A stretch of DNA of 64,000 nucleotides from RYN-230 sp963793825 (GTDB lineage Bacteria; Actinomycetota; Actinomycetes; Streptosporangiales; Streptosporangiaceae), in the NCBI GenBank assembly GCA_963793825.1, contig CAWCBE010000007.1, forward strand, positions 1,116,001 through 1,180,000. Reading direction: 5' to 3'. The notes under the pieces were generated by a model. That model had not been told where the DNA came from. It saw only the letters and a list, made by a program, of their open reading frames with translations, and did not search any database. Numbering within the stretch: the first letter of the stretch is position 1; each line of letters starts with the position of its first letter. The position numbers were made by a program, and so were the translations under genes. Positions 35,735 to 44,791 of the stretch are shown in pieces.

Positions 35735-37069
35735 ATGATCCGCCGTGACACGCTGTCCGAATACGCCCGGGGATCGCTGTGGGTGATGCCGTCGTTCGCT
35801 GTGGTGGCCGCCCTGGCCACCGGGTCGCTGCTGTCGCAGGTCACCGTTGGGGCGCATTCCCCGCTGGCGTTTCAGGGCACTCCCGATGACGCCCGTAACC
35901 TGCTGATCGCGATCGCGGGCACGATGGTGACGGTCATCGCGCTGCTGCTGGGGCTGACGGTAGTGGCACTGCAGTTGTCGTCCACGCAGTTCTCGCCCCG
36001 GCTGCTGCGCAACTTCCTGCGCGACCGGCCCAACCAGATCGTGCTGAGCGCCTTTGTCGCTACCTTTGCCTACAGCGCCGCCGGGCTTTACACGGTGGGC
36101 GTGTCCGGCGGGAACCGGACCGCCGGCTTCCCCCGCCTCGCGGTGAGCGGTGCGCTGGTGCTGCTGTTCGCCAGCCTCGGCCTGCTGGTGTTCTTCGCCG
36201 ATCACCTCGTGCACTCGATCCAGGTCAACACGATCATGAACACGGTGCAGCGCAACACGCTCACGGTGATCGAGCACGGGCTGCTGACCGGCGGCCAGGA
36301 CGCACCCGTGCCCCCGGCCGGGGCCACCGCGATCGCCTCCCGCCGCTCCGGGTACGTGCAGGCAGTACGGTGCCAGGTACTGCTGTCACACGCGGCCCGG
36401 CACGGGGCCTGCCTGCAGCTGCGGCCCAGGATCGGCGAGCACGTGGTCGCCGGGACCACCCTGGCGTGGATCTGGCCCGCCCCGGGCCATCGCGCGCCAG
36501 ACCCACAGTTGCTCGCCCCGGTCCTGGAGGCCGGGATCCGGATCGGGTTTGAGCGGACCCTGGAGCAGGACGCCGCGTTCGGCATCCGCCAGCTCGTCGA
36601 TGCGGCCTGCAAGGCACTGTCCCCGGCGGTCAACGACCCCTACACCGCCGTCCAGGCCATCGACCACCTGTCAGTGATCTTCTGCGCACTCACCCAGCGG
36701 CCCCTCGGCAACCACGTCGCCCGCCACCCGCACGGCGCAGCAGTGATCGTGCCCGGACGCCGCTTCCCCGAATACCTCGCGGTCATGTGCGGCCTCATCC
36801 GCCGCTACGGCAACCACGAGCCGACCATAGCCGACGCACTGCTGCGGCTCCTGGGCGCCTGCGCCGGCGTGGCCGACGCTAACACCGAGATATGCACCGC
36901 GATCGCGGAACAGGCGCGCATCATCATCGCCGACGCCGAGCGCGCGATCCCCCAGCCCGCCGACCTCACCTCCGCCCGCGCCGGAGCACAGTCCGTGTAC
37001 CACGCGGTCGCCAGGCACCTGCCGCGGCAGGACGACGACCAGCCAGCCGCACCCTCACCACCCGCCTGA
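35735..37069 (+). CDS. DUF2254 domain-containing membrane protein
   Basis: A 444-residue membrane protein; ATG 35735 follows GAGGAG with good spacing. Four hydrophobic segments in the first 200 residues (SLWVMPSFAVVAALATGSLL; IAIAGTMVTVIALLLGLTVV; LSAFVATFAYSAAGLYTVGV; LVLLFASLGLLVFFADHLVH) are followed by a soluble C-terminal domain containing the family signature LSSTQFSPRLLRNFLRDRPN (in the second loop) and AFGIRQLVDAACKALSPAVNDPYTA. Function of DUF2254 is unknown. No partner genes adjacent. Confidence 0.9.
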   Translation: MIRRDTLSEYARGSLWVMPSFAVVAALATGSLLSQVTVGAHSPLAFQGTPDDARNLLIAIAGTMVTVIALLLGLTVVALQLSSTQFSPRLLRNFLRDRPNQIVLSAFVATFAYSAAGLYTVGVSGGNRTAGFPRLAVSGALVLLFASLGLLVFFADHLVHSIQVNTIMNTVQRNTLTVIEHGLLTGGQDAPVPPAGATAIASRRSGYVQAVRCQVLLSHAARHGACLQLRPRIGEHVVAGTTLAWIWPAPGHRAPDPQLLAPVLEAGIRIGFERTLEQDAAFGIRQLVDAACKALSPAVNDPYTAVQAIDHLSVIFCALTQRPLGNHVARHPHGAAVIVPGRRFPEYLAVMCGLIRRYGNHEPTIADALLRLLGACAGVADANTEICTAIAEQARIIIADAERAIPQPADLTSARAGAQSVYHAVARHLPRQDDDQPAAPSPPA

Positions 37070-37527
37070 CCTCCACCAGCAACCAGCCTCAGCCCAAACC
37101 CCAGAATCCCCGGAACTGCCGAATAGAGTGCGTTGCGAGCACGAATTACTATGCATCGCCAGGCATGCCTACCCGCGGTCTTGAGGCGGTCTCAGGCCTG
37201 CGGAGATTAGCGGGCTGGCCTTGTAATTGGTCCCTACGGCACGCCCAGATCGCCAATTCGGAGCAATCGAAAGACAGACTCGCACAGTGACGTGTTAATT
37301 AATATTAACCGGTTCTGTCTCTCGCGCACCTTCTCGCCGGATGCGTATCGGCGCTGTCAACGATGAGACTTCAAGGAGATTCTGAATCTCGCCCGGCGGC
37401 AAAGGCATGGACTAGGCGCATAGCGGCACCGTGGTATCGTCTTCATAGCGCCTTCTCGGCGGGCCGCATAAATAGCGCATCAAGGGCTCCCTCGGCAGAC
37501 GTCATTGCTGGGATCGCGGAGCTATAG
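37070..37527. other. Intergenic region with an AT-rich palindrome
   Basis: About 460 bases between the convergent DUF2254 and AraC genes, with locally low GC. No gene. The only striking item is the palindrome at 37294-37309. Confidence 0.5.
37294..37309. promoter_or_regulatory. 16-bp palindrome GTTAAT-TAAT-ATTAAC
   Basis: A perfect 6-4-6 inverted repeat of operator type, in a convergent gap where no gene start lies nearby. It shares architecture and the TAAT spacer with the TetR start-site palindrome at 45296-45311. It may be an orphan operator left after gene loss. Confidence 0.4.
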
Positions 37528-38349
37528 TCAGCGACAGTTCGTCAGCCACATACGGAATGGCATCTTCGTCGGCGTGAAACCGTTCATCCGGACAGCGGTC
37601 CGTGTCAGGTGCGCGCTGTCGGCGAAGCCGGCTGCGTGCGCGGCGCGGGTTACGGACGCGCCGTCAGCGAGCAGGCTCAACGCGGTCAGGTACCGGTGCC
37701 ATAGCAGGTACCGGCGGATCGGGACGCCAACCTGGTCGCGGAACAGGTGCTGGAGCCGGCTCTCTGACAAGTGCGCGATACGCGTGAGGTCCTCGATCGA
37801 CGGCGGCGGGGACGGCGTGGCGCGCAGATGGTCCAGGACGGCCGTGATGCGGTCGTCGTACTCGGGCTCGGGCGTCACGTCGATCGCGAGCCAGCCGAGA
37901 GCATCGCGCCATCGCTTGTACGCCTCCGGGCAGCCGGTCGTCTTGCCGAACGCGGGACCTAGCCCGGCCGCGAGGCGGTCGCACGGCAGGTCATCGAGCA
38001 GGGCATACGGCCGGCCTTCCAGGACTCGGTCGCGAAGCTGCTCGGCTAGCCGGCTTTCGCCTTCAATCCAGCCGATGGCAGTCAGCTGCCCGTCGCAGTC
38101 GAACGCGTGCGCGACATCGGTATCGATGAGCACGCCGCGGGCCCTGTGCCAGGTACCGTCCAGCCGGACGCGCGGACTCCCCTCGATCCCGACGGACAGC
38201 TGCAGCGCGCCGTGCGCGTGAGGGTCGGCGACCAGGAAGTCCGAGAACACGAGGAACTCTGTTGGCCACAGGAAGCCGCGCATCGTTCCTGGAAACGATG
38301 GGCGTTTGCCCGCCCGGCGATGCTCAGCCCCAGACCCTTTCGTGGCCAT
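37528..38349 (-). CDS. AraC family transcriptional regulator
   Basis: A 273-residue regulator. N-terminal cupin-like sensor (FLVFSDFLVADPHAHGALQL, WHRARGVLIDTDVAHAFDCD). C-terminal AraC HTH pair from about residue 180: SIEDLTRIAHLSESRLQHLF RDQVGVP and SVTRAAHAAGFADSAHLTRT; the conserved GFADSAHLTR is complete. The start may be an internal ATG such as MRGFLWP. Its 5' end faces a 15-bp direct repeat with 21-bp spacing (38405-38440), a spacing favoured by AraC-type proteins, and the small-protein genes on the plus strand, so those are candidate targets. Confidence 0.88.
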   Translation of the reverse strand: MATKGSGAEHRRAGKRPSFPGTMRGFLWPTEFLVFSDFLVADPHAHGALQLSVGIEGSPRVRLDGTWHRARGVLIDTDVAHAFDCDGQLTAIGWIEGESRLAEQLRDRVLEGRPYALLDDLPCDRLAAGLGPAFGKTTGCPEAYKRWRDALGWLAIDVTPEPEYDDRITAVLDHLRATPSPPPSIEDLTRIAHLSESRLQHLFRDQVGVPIRRYLLWHRYLTALSLLADGASVTRAAHAAGFADSAHLTRTAVRMNGFTPTKMPFRMWLTNCR

Positions 38350-38404
38350 GCCCCACCCCGACCCTTCGCGGCCATCGCCCGAATCCTACTGCTGGGCCGG
38401 ATAC

Positions 38405-38440
38405 AGCAGGTTCGTTCAACGGCTGAGCAGGTTCGTTCAA
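38405..38440. promoter_or_regulatory. 15-bp direct repeat at 21-bp spacing (AraC-type operator candidate)
   Basis: AGCAGGTTCGTTCAA occurs at 38405-38419 and again at 38426-38440, two helical turns apart, 56 bases upstream of the AraC gene start and ~110 bases upstream of the small membrane protein. Confidence 0.55.
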
Positions 38441-38552
38441 GGGCCCCGCTGCCCGCCTGGTCGATCCTTTCCTGTAGGCAACCACGGCCGCCCCGAGCTG
38501 CAGGTATCGGGAACGGTCAACGGCCACAGGTCCAAGCAGATAGGAGAAGATC

Positions 38553-38906
38553 ATGTTCGCACACCTCACCCGCCAGGGGACTCATCCGCGCACGGCAGCA
38601 CTCAAGGCGGGTACCCGCTTGCGCCGACTCGGCGCGGTCCTGGCCGCGGTCACCATCGGCCTGCTGGCTTCCGCGGCCACCATCCCGGCCGCCTTCGCAA
38701 GCGATGTCCCGCATCCCGGGACCGGATATGAGCTCGGCCGCTTCGGGCCGGTCCCGGCGACCATCTCCCACGCGGCCGCCACCGGCATGCCGGGCTGGCA
38801 GATCATCCTGATCGCCGTCGGCGCCGTGCTGGTCGCGGCCGCCGGAGCCATCGTGCTGGCCCGGGCACGGGCCGGCCAGCGGGCTGTCCCGTCGCCAGCC
38901 GCCTGA
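38553..38906 (+). CDS. Small secreted/membrane protein (117 aa)
   Basis: ATG 38553 follows AGGAGAAG. The N-terminus is a signal-peptide-like segment (RRLGAVLAAVTIGLLASAAT, AxA site around IPAAFASD), then a short extracytoplasmic part (SDVPHPGTGYELGRFGPVP) and a C-terminal TM helix (WQIILIAVGAVLVAAAGAIV) with a basic tail. This is a type I single-pass small protein of unknown function, of a sort common in actinobacteria near sigma/anti-sigma or stress genes. It is followed by another small gene with the same strong RBS type. Confidence 0.7.
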   Translation: MFAHLTRQGTHPRTAALKAGTRLRRLGAVLAAVTIGLLASAATIPAAFASDVPHPGTGYELGRFGPVPATISHAAATGMPGWQIILIAVGAVLVAAAGAIVLARARAGQRAVPSPAA

Positions 38907-39104
38907 CCCGCCCCGCCCGGCTCGTGCACCACACCAGCCGTGAGCCCAGATCCCAGCTACCAACCGGCGCGGGCCTGGCCGACCAGGCGGCGGCCAGGCC
39001 CGCGCACACACACCGCCCGCCCGCGGTGCCGGTACCAGGCCGGAACCGCACGACGGATCATCCAGACAGCCCAAACCCCATGTCTAAGTGGACAGGAAAA
39101 GACC
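38907..39104. other. Gap between the two small genes
   Basis: About 200 bases without an accepted gene. Confidence 0.4.
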
Positions 39105-39302
39105 ATGTTCATGCACCCCTACATCAGCCGGGAACTCGCCCGTGAGCGGCAGCGCGACATGCTGGCGCAGGCCCGGCGCCAGCGCCCTGCCCGGCGGCTG
39201 CACGGCGAATCCCGAAGAGCCCAGCACCGTGAGCAGCCCTGGCCGCGCCTCCGCCGTGCCCTGCGCGCAGCCGCTGGCCTGCGCGCGGCACCCCAGATAT
39301 GA
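39105..39302 (+). CDS. Small basic protein (65 aa)
   Basis: ATG 39105 follows AGGAAAAG. The product, MFMHPYISRELARERQRDML then AQARRQRPARR, is highly basic and probably helical. Similar short MHPY.. proteins are seen upstream of sigma factors and regulators in actinomycetes; the function is not known. ATG 39111 is an alternative start. It lies 200 bases after the small membrane protein and 125 bases before a broken sigma-factor gene. Confidence 0.6.
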   Translation: MFMHPYISRELARERQRDMLAQARRQRPARRLHGESRRAQHREQPWPRLRRALRAAAGLRAAPQI

Positions 39303-39427
39303 CAAGCACAGCCAGCGCTGGCGGCCCGCGGCCCGCGGCGTCCCCGGGCCGCGGATCGCGGTGTCAATCCAGCCCCCAGATCACCGGGCTGGACCAGTGG
39401 CCCGGCACTCACTAGGAGAACCAGATC

Positions 39428-39710
39428 ATGACCGCTGAGGCAGCCACCGCCGCGGCACAGCCCGGCGCGGCGAAGTCCCCTCCTGCTGCGGGCGATGGCA
39501 CGTCCCTACGGCAGCACCGGCGCAGCAGGCCCAGCAGCCGCGGTCCCCGGCGCATATTCCCGGAAAACGCTCACCCGATGCGCGATCAGCCGTCAGTCAC
39601 CGACCTGGTGACCAGCGCCAGAAACGACGGCACACAGGCATGGGACGCCCTCGTCGAACGGTACGCCCGGCCCACCTGGCCAACCTGCCGCCAGTACGTC
39701 CTCGGCGGCA
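39428..39710 (+). pseudogene. Sigma-70-like factor, N-terminal stump
   Basis: After a good RBS (AGGAGAACC) the frame starts at 39428; the recognisable part starts at ATG 39578: QPSVTDLVTSARNDGTQAWD ALVERYARP, a sigma region 2 start. Homology stops at about 39710 (CRQYVLGG), where antisense integrase-like sequence starts. The rest of region 2 and all of region 4 are missing. Broken gene. Confidence 0.55.
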
Positions 39711-39810
39711 TCCATGTCCCACAGCGGCCGGCCGAACCACGCCCGCAACTGCACCAGGTGCGCCACATCCGACCGGATCGTGGCATCAGCCAGCCCTGCC
39801 GCTGCCCGGG
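39708..39810 (-). pseudogene. Tyrosine recombinase core-binding fragment
   Basis: Minus strand reads DATIRSDVAHLVQLRAWFGR then PLWDMDAAED, the core-binding motif of a family of actinobacterial integrases. Only about 35 codons remain. It abuts the sigma stump, so a recombination event joined them. Confidence 0.4.
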
Positions 39811-40309
39811 CACAGGTCTCGTAGCACGGCCAGGGTCAACAGGGTCTCCTCGGCCTTCACTGATCCGGCCGGCTGACTGGGCTGCTGAAATGGAACCGGC
39901 GCCCCGGCCGGCAGCATCGGGCCGATCCGCCGCCGCTGCCTGGACAAGCTGCTTCGCTACTCTGGTATCGCAGCGCTAATCAGCGCCGACGCCGAGACCG
40001 CGGGGGGAGGTGCGCGGCCAGGCAGGTGCGGTGATCAGGGAACGGCCAGCTGGCGTCACCCAGCTGGCGTCACCCAATTTGCGGATCCCGAATCCGAGCG
40101 ACCCCGTTCCCCATCGTTGCGGTAACCAAGACGTTGAACCGACTCTTTTTGGCCTATTACAACGGCGGCCTGGACATCGCGGAATATGCAAGGGCAGCGC
40201 ATATATGCGAGCGCACGTGCATGGCGTCGGTCCCCCGCCAGCCCGCCAGCCCGCCAGCCCATCATTAGACAGAGGCACCGGGCGCCAGACGAACGGCGCG
40301 CCGTATAGT
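39811..40309. other. Gap with two small tandem repeats
   Basis: No gene accepted. A 14-bp unit CAGCTGGCGTCACC is repeated head to tail at 40045-40072, and GCCAGCCC occurs three times at 40237-40260. Both look like slippage products. Confidence 0.5.
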
Positions 40310-40855
40310 TCAGCCTGTCGCACAAAGCCGTGCGGAGGACGGTTTGGCTGATCTTGGAACGCAGATACGGGGCGCGGGGGGCCGCGTCCGGGTTGATCTT
40401 GAGTCTTGGCTACCAGGATGGCGTTTTGCTCGTTACTCCTCGGCGCGGTGCCGGTGCAGCTTGCGCAGATTGTGCGCGGTGCAGGCGAGCAGCCATTCGC
40501 TTTCGCTTGCGGCCAGGCCACGTCGGGACATCATGGTCAGTTTCTGGCAGGTTTTGAGTTGCCCGAAGACTGGTTCCACAGTGCGGGCCCGCATCTTGTA
40601 GTCCTCTTTACCGCGGTGATGCCGCAGGCGCCGGGTGGCGCGGACGGTGGCGGGATACTGCCCGGGGTGCCTGGCTCTTCGGGACACGCGGTCGTGGTGC
40701 CGGCCCGGGTCTTTGCCCGGGTCCTTGGCCAGCGGCGCGAGGAGCCGCAGGCCGTCGGCGTCGGCGCGGGCGAAGTTCTCCTCGCTGACGTAGCCGGAGT
40801 CGGCGAGCACGGTGCGCAGCCGGCAGCTTTGCATGACTCAGCCTGTCGCACAAAG
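40310..40855. repeat. 18-bp direct repeats bracketing a transposase fragment
   Basis: TCAGCCTGTCGCACAAAG is present at 40310-40327 and 40838-40855, flanking the DDE transposase remnant. This may be a long target duplication, or repeated ends recombined after deletion. Confidence 0.55.
40433..40834 (-). pseudogene. DDE transposase C-terminal fragment (IS1182/IS5-like)
   Basis: 133 residues: CRLRTVLADSGYVSEENFAR at the start contains a catalytic Asp, then KEDYKMRARTVEPVFGQLKT with the Glu region and LLACTAHNLRKLHRHRAEE as the end. The N-terminal ~300 residues are missing, so it cannot transpose. Confidence 0.75.
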
Positions 40856-40903
40856 GCTCGGACGTCTCATACTGCGAGATTGGAGCGGTGGGCAGCGTCG
40901 TCC

Positions 40904-41277
40904 GTGGTCGAAGAGTGGCTGGATTCCGTAAACCGCGGTGACGCCCGGCGGGCGGGGCAGCTATCCGCGGATGAGGTGGAAATAGCCGGCCCTCGCGGGT
41001 CCATGCGCGGGCGGCAGGTGCTGGCCGCCTGGATGGGGCGGGCCGGGTTCTCCGCTAAGGCGCTCCGTTGGTTCTGTGGCGCTGACGGCAGCGTGGTCGT
41101 AGAGCAGGCCGCCCGCTGGATCGATCCCGCGACCGGTGCCGATCGCGGCCAGGCGCAGGTGGCCTCCTACTTCTGCATTGAGGGAGGAGGCATCACCCGT
41201 TACGCGCGCTGCGAAAGCCTGGAGCTAGCGCTCAGGGCGGCGGGCCTTGATGAGAGTGATGAGGTCATCCCAGAACG
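40904..41277 (+). CDS. SnoaL-like/NTF2-fold protein, possibly truncated
   Basis: About 125 residues recognisable as an NTF2-fold domain: VVEEWLDSVNRGDARRAGQL, GPRGSMRGRQVLAAWMGRAG, then GQAQVASYFCIEGGGITRYA and ARCESLELALRAAGLDESDE. Start is GTG 40904 or TTG 40880; the original 5' end may be lost at the transposase scar. At 41278 the IS66 copy 2 starts and the open frame runs on into it, so the last natural residues are uncertain. The NTF2 domain itself appears complete. Confidence 0.6.
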
Positions 41278-42886
41278 TAACCAGTCACGGGTGCTCTGGT
41301 TAGTTGATCATGCTGGTTTGGGGCATCCAGCAGTTCCCGTTGAGGGCGTCGCGGATGGCGGCGAGGGGGTGGTGGCCGTGGCTGCGGGCGGTGGTGAGGT
41401 AGGAGCGGATGCGGCAGTGGCGCCGCAGGGTCGTCAGGGTGCGCCAGCAGCCGCTGATTTTCGCGGCGAGCTTGTAGCCGCGGACGGCGTTCTCCGATCC
41501 GTTGTTCGTGGCGGGGACGTCGAAGCGGGTGGTGAATAGCCACACCTGGGCGGCTTTGCGTTTCAGCCGCCGGGCCAGGACCAGCCCGGGGTGTTTCCCC
41601 TTGTGCCAGGGCCGGGACAAGTTGACGGAAATCCCGCAGGCAACGGCCTGGTCGTAGCGGTGACGCAGCCGGGCTAGCAGGCCAGGATCCAGGCTGGCGA
41701 TGCCGGTGCCGCGGGCGGCCTTGACCGCGGCAGCGGCCTCGCTGAGGGCGTCGCCGGCCTGCCGGGTCCAGGCCTGGGCATCCGGGCTGGTGGCGTAGGC
41801 GTCGTCGAGGTATCGGTACAGGTGGGCCAGGCACTGCTGGACTCCGGCCAGCCGGCCGTCGTAGCTGAGGTAGCCGCCGTAATCATCGCGGACCAGGACC
41901 CCGGCGAAGCCGTCCAGGATCTCAAACCCGGTGATCGAGGCCTTCGTCCGGTTCCCGGCCGCGCCGTACCAGATCAGGTCCGGCCCGCCGCCGGTATAGG
42001 CGTTCATCGTCCGCACCGTGTAGACATGCGGGTTCCCGCAGCCGTCCGCGCTGGCCGCCGCGGTGGCCAGCGGCGCGGGGGTCTCGTCGGTGCCGAGCAC
42101 GTCCGCCGCCCGCAGCGCGTCCTTGAGCGCGTCCTCGAACCCGGCGGCGGTTAACGCCGCGTCGAGGCGGACCAGGCACCGCGACACGAACCCGGTGGAG
42201 ACCGGCGCCTTGAGCAGGGCGCCCATCAGGTCCGCGGCCCGCTCGACGCCGATCACGTCCGTGCTGGCCAGCAGCGTCGCCGCGCCGGTCACGTTCGGGC
42301 CGTAGCAGACCGGGCCCCCGGTTACCCCGGCCGGTGCCGGGGCGGTCGTGACCTGCCCGCACCCGCAGGTGCGGCGCATCATCTGGTACTCCGTCACCGT
42401 CAGCGCGGCCGGCGGCATATCAAGCACCTGCACCGCGGAAGCGACCCGCCCCGGCGCGGCGGCCAGGCCCGCGCCGCACCCGCCGCACATGCCCGGCTCG
42501 ACGGCCAGAGTCTCATCCGGCCGGGCGGACCACGCCAGGCCCGCCCCCGGATGGCCTTTCTGGCCGCCCTGCGCCCGGCCTGGCCGCGCCTGCCGGCCGC
42601 GCGCCCTTGCTTTCGCCTTTGCCACCGGCCCATCCTGGCCCGGCGGCTGCGAAGAGTTCGAGGAGTCCCGGCCCGCCTGCCGCCGCAGCGCCGCGACCTC
42701 GGCCCGCAGCGACTCGATCAGAGCGGCCTGCTCGGCCACAATCCCCTTCAACGCCGCGACCTGGGCAGCCAGCTCCTCATACGAGGGCTGCTCCGAACGC
42801 GGCATCCCCGAACCCAACCATGATCACAAAACGGACGCCAGCACCGACACGCCGCAGATCAAGGACGGGGGCTACTGACTGCGCCT
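41278..42886 (-). mobile_element. IS66-type element, copy 2
   Basis: Left end GTAACCAGTCA (41278-41288) matches copy 1; the other end, around 42876-42886, keeps only TGACTG of the repeat, so it is degenerate. No target duplication seen. Single large transposase gene. Confidence 0.75.
41300..42817 (-). CDS. IS66 family transposase, copy 2
   Basis: A 505-residue intact relative of copy 1 with the same order: coiled coil (QVAALKGIVAEQAALIESLR), Cys-rich region (CGGCGAGLAAAPG, RRTCGCGQVTTAPAP), core with VLGTDETPAPLATAAASADG and VRDDYGGYLSYDGRLAGVQQ, and terminal NNGSENAVRGYKLAAKISGC. Start at 42817. One terminal repeat is degenerate, so the element may not be mobile even though the protein looks intact. 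Confidence 0.92.
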   Translation of the reverse strand: MGSGMPRSEQPSYEELAAQVAALKGIVAEQAALIESLRAEVAALRRQAGRDSSNSSQPPGQDGPVAKAKARARGRQARPGRAQGGQKGHPGAGLAWSARPDETLAVEPGMCGGCGAGLAAAPGRVASAVQVLDMPPAALTVTEYQMMRRTCGCGQVTTAPAPAGVTGGPVCYGPNVTGAATLLASTDVIGVERAADLMGALLKAPVSTGFVSRCLVRLDAALTAAGFEDALKDALRAADVLGTDETPAPLATAAASADGCGNPHVYTVRTMNAYTGGGPDLIWYGAAGNRTKASITGFEILDGFAGVLVRDDYGGYLSYDGRLAGVQQCLAHLYRYLDDAYATSPDAQAWTRQAGDALSEAAAAVKAARGTGIASLDPGLLARLRHRYDQAVACGISVNLSRPWHKGKHPGLVLARRLKRKAAQVWLFTTRFDVPATNNGSENAVRGYKLAAKISGCWRTLTTLRRHCRIRSYLTTARSHGHHPLAAIRDALNGNCWMPQTSMIN

Positions 42887-43149
42887 TGTACCCCGAGTTA
42901 CAGCGCTGCGAACCATAACGCGCTACCCGCGCCGGCAACTACCGACGTCTCACTCTCATAGCCGCGATGAGGTCTATCGGCACTCAAGGCCGTGAAGGGC
43001 TTCGCCCAAGCGGCAGGCCCGGTCATGCAGCAGTGCCGGGACAGGGGTGCGCGCAAGTATCGATTGTCTATGGCATCAGAGGCGCGTACACACGGACTCC
43101 TCATAGGCGCTCACTGCGCTCGGATCGGCCCTAGCCCGGCTAGGGTTTC
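42887..43149. other. Gap between IS66 copy 2 and IS110 left end
   Basis: No gene recognised. Contains a 7-bp-stem hairpin CCCTAGC-CCG-GCTAGGG (43129-43145). Confidence 0.4.
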
Positions 43150-43337
43150 GGTTGCGGCGAGGTCAACTCGCGACCCAGGCCCGCGCCTCTGCTTCCTCTG
43201 CGGCCGGGAAGGCTCTGATCTCACCCGGGGATCAGGTAGCCGAAGATGTTGGCAGAGAGATGACATGAATGCGGAACCTCCTCAGCTCAGCGCACGCTAA
43301 GTGCGTCAGCACAGTTCAGGAGCTTGAGGAGGTTCCT
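43150..43337 (+). ncRNA. IS110 left-end leader, bridge-RNA candidate with SD-sequestering hairpin
   Basis: This is the non-coding left end of the intact IS110 element. At 43273-43287 GGAACCTCCTCAGCT can pair with AGCTTGAGGAGGTTCC (43321-43336), burying the Shine-Dalgarno GAGGAGG of the transposase; a small inner hairpin CGCAC-GCTAA-GTGCG lies between the arms. By family knowledge (IS621 and relatives) this region encodes the bridge RNA that guides insertion. The hairpin is seen; the bridge-RNA role is inference and its limits are not defined. Confidence 0.4.
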
Positions 43338-44387
43338 ATGGCCATCGTAGGAGGGTTTGACGTGCATCGCCGGCAGGTCACCTTCGATTACGCCGATACT
43401 GGTACCGGCCAGGTGCGGCGGGGCAGGATCTCGCCGGCCTGCCGGGAGGCGCTGCGGGCGTGGCTGGAGCGGTTCGCCGGCCGTGATGATGCGACGTTCG
43501 CGGTGGAGGGCTGCACCGGGTGGCGGTTCATTACCGAGGAGCTGGCCCGGGCGGGGATCACGGTGCTGCTGGCCGAGCCGGCCGAGACCGCTGCCCTGCG
43601 CGGGCCCAAGCGCCGGGCCAAGACCGATAAGACCGATGCCCGGCACTTGCGCATCCTGGTGGCCGAGGGCCGGGTGCCGGCCTCGTGGATCCCGCCGGAG
43701 CAGGTCACGGAGATGCGGGCGGTCCTGGAGCTGTACCGGGATCTGCGCGAGGAGCACACGGCCTGGGCCCAGCGGATCCACGCCACGTTGTTCCACCACG
43801 GCGTTCCCGGCCTGGCCGGGCAGCTGTCCGACCCGCAGGCCCGCGCCTGTCTGCAGGACGACGGCGCGGCACTCGGCTTGTCGCCGGCGGGCGCGCAGGC
43901 GGTCCGGGTTGCGCTGCGCCGGATGGAGGACCTGGAGGCCGAGATCGCGCCCGTGCACGCGCAGATCGCGGCGTTCTCCCGGCGCCAGCCCGGCTGCCGT
44001 GCGCTGCAACAGCAGCTGTTCGGGGCCGGCCCGCTGGTCTCCGCGGTGATCTGGGCTTTCCTGGGCGACACCCGCCGGTTCTCCTCCTCGGCCAAGGCCG
44101 TCCGGCACACCGGCCTGGACATCACCGTGTACTCCTCCGATGACAAGCGGACCCCGGGCCGCCTGTCGCACCAGGGACCCCCGATCCTGCGCTGGGCCTT
44201 GTTCGAGGCCGGGCACCAGGGATCCCGTTCCTCATCCCCCGACCACGCCTACTACGCCGACGTCGCGGCGCGCATCGACGCGAACCGGGCCGCCCTGTCC
44301 GTCGCCCGCAAAATCACCCGCCGCGCCCACCACATCCTGCGCGGCCTCGGCGACCAGGCCTTCACCCCCCTGCCGGCCGGACGGTGA
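43338..44387 (+). CDS. IS110 family transposase (intact)
   Basis: A 349-residue DEDD recombinase. ATG 43338 with SD GAGGAGG is chosen over the longer open frame from 43269, which covers the hairpin. RuvC-like part: GGFDVHRRQVTFDYADTG (first Asp), FAVEGCTGWRFITEELARAG (Glu), RAKTDKTDARHLRILVAEGR (Asp pair). C-terminal Tnp domain: ALQQQLFGAGPLVSAVIWAF and RLSHQGPPILRWALFEAGHQ with the Ser region. All catalytic positions are present. Element right end is not delimited. Confidence 0.92.
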   Translation: MAIVGGFDVHRRQVTFDYADTGTGQVRRGRISPACREALRAWLERFAGRDDATFAVEGCTGWRFITEELARAGITVLLAEPAETAALRGPKRRAKTDKTDARHLRILVAEGRVPASWIPPEQVTEMRAVLELYRDLREEHTAWAQRIHATLFHHGVPGLAGQLSDPQARACLQDDGAALGLSPAGAQAVRVALRRMEDLEAEIAPVHAQIAAFSRRQPGCRALQQQLFGAGPLVSAVIWAFLGDTRRFSSSAKAVRHTGLDITVYSSDDKRTPGRLSHQGPPILRWALFEAGHQGSRSSSPDHAYYADVAARIDANRAALSVARKITRRAHHILRGLGDQAFTPLPAGR

Positions 44388-44791
44388 GGCCGGTGCGGGT
44401 GAAGCGGCGGCCCTCATGCAGCCGATGCACCGTGGCCACCCCCCGTGGCCGGCGCCCTGGAGCTCCCCTGCCGCCACCCCGTGCATTTCACGGCTGGACG
44501 GCCTCGAGAGACCGGCGCGGTCACATCCCAGCGGGACCACCCCATCGATCATCACGTCGCCGGGACCAGCCACCACGGGTCTCGCGGACCGAGGTAAGGC
44601 CGGGCGCCCGCATCACCCGCACGCACCGCCCTGAATCGCCCCTGCGCAGGAGGCAGCCGATGACCTGATCCCCGCCCCCATCCCCATGCCGGCTCGCCAA
44701 GCGTGCTCCGGCCACCGCCAGCGTCAAGACCACGCCCCTTCGGGGTGGCCTTCGGCCAGTCATGACTCCGGCGGCTCAGCCGGAGCGAACA
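44388..44791. other. Downstream part of IS110 and gap
   Basis: About 400 bases, no accepted gene. The right end of the IS110 element must lie here or just beyond; the STAS gene remnant begins at about 44850. Confidence 0.35.

Noticed and set aside
37294..37309. Palindrome as a transcription terminator
   Set aside because: AT-rich arms without a GC stem or T-run do not make a terminator.
38405..40260. Short direct and tandem repeats as a CRISPR array
   Set aside because: Only two or three copies, no regular spacers, and no cas genes in the window.
40056..40325. 89-aa minus ORF
   Set aside because: No family similarity; spans slippage repeats.
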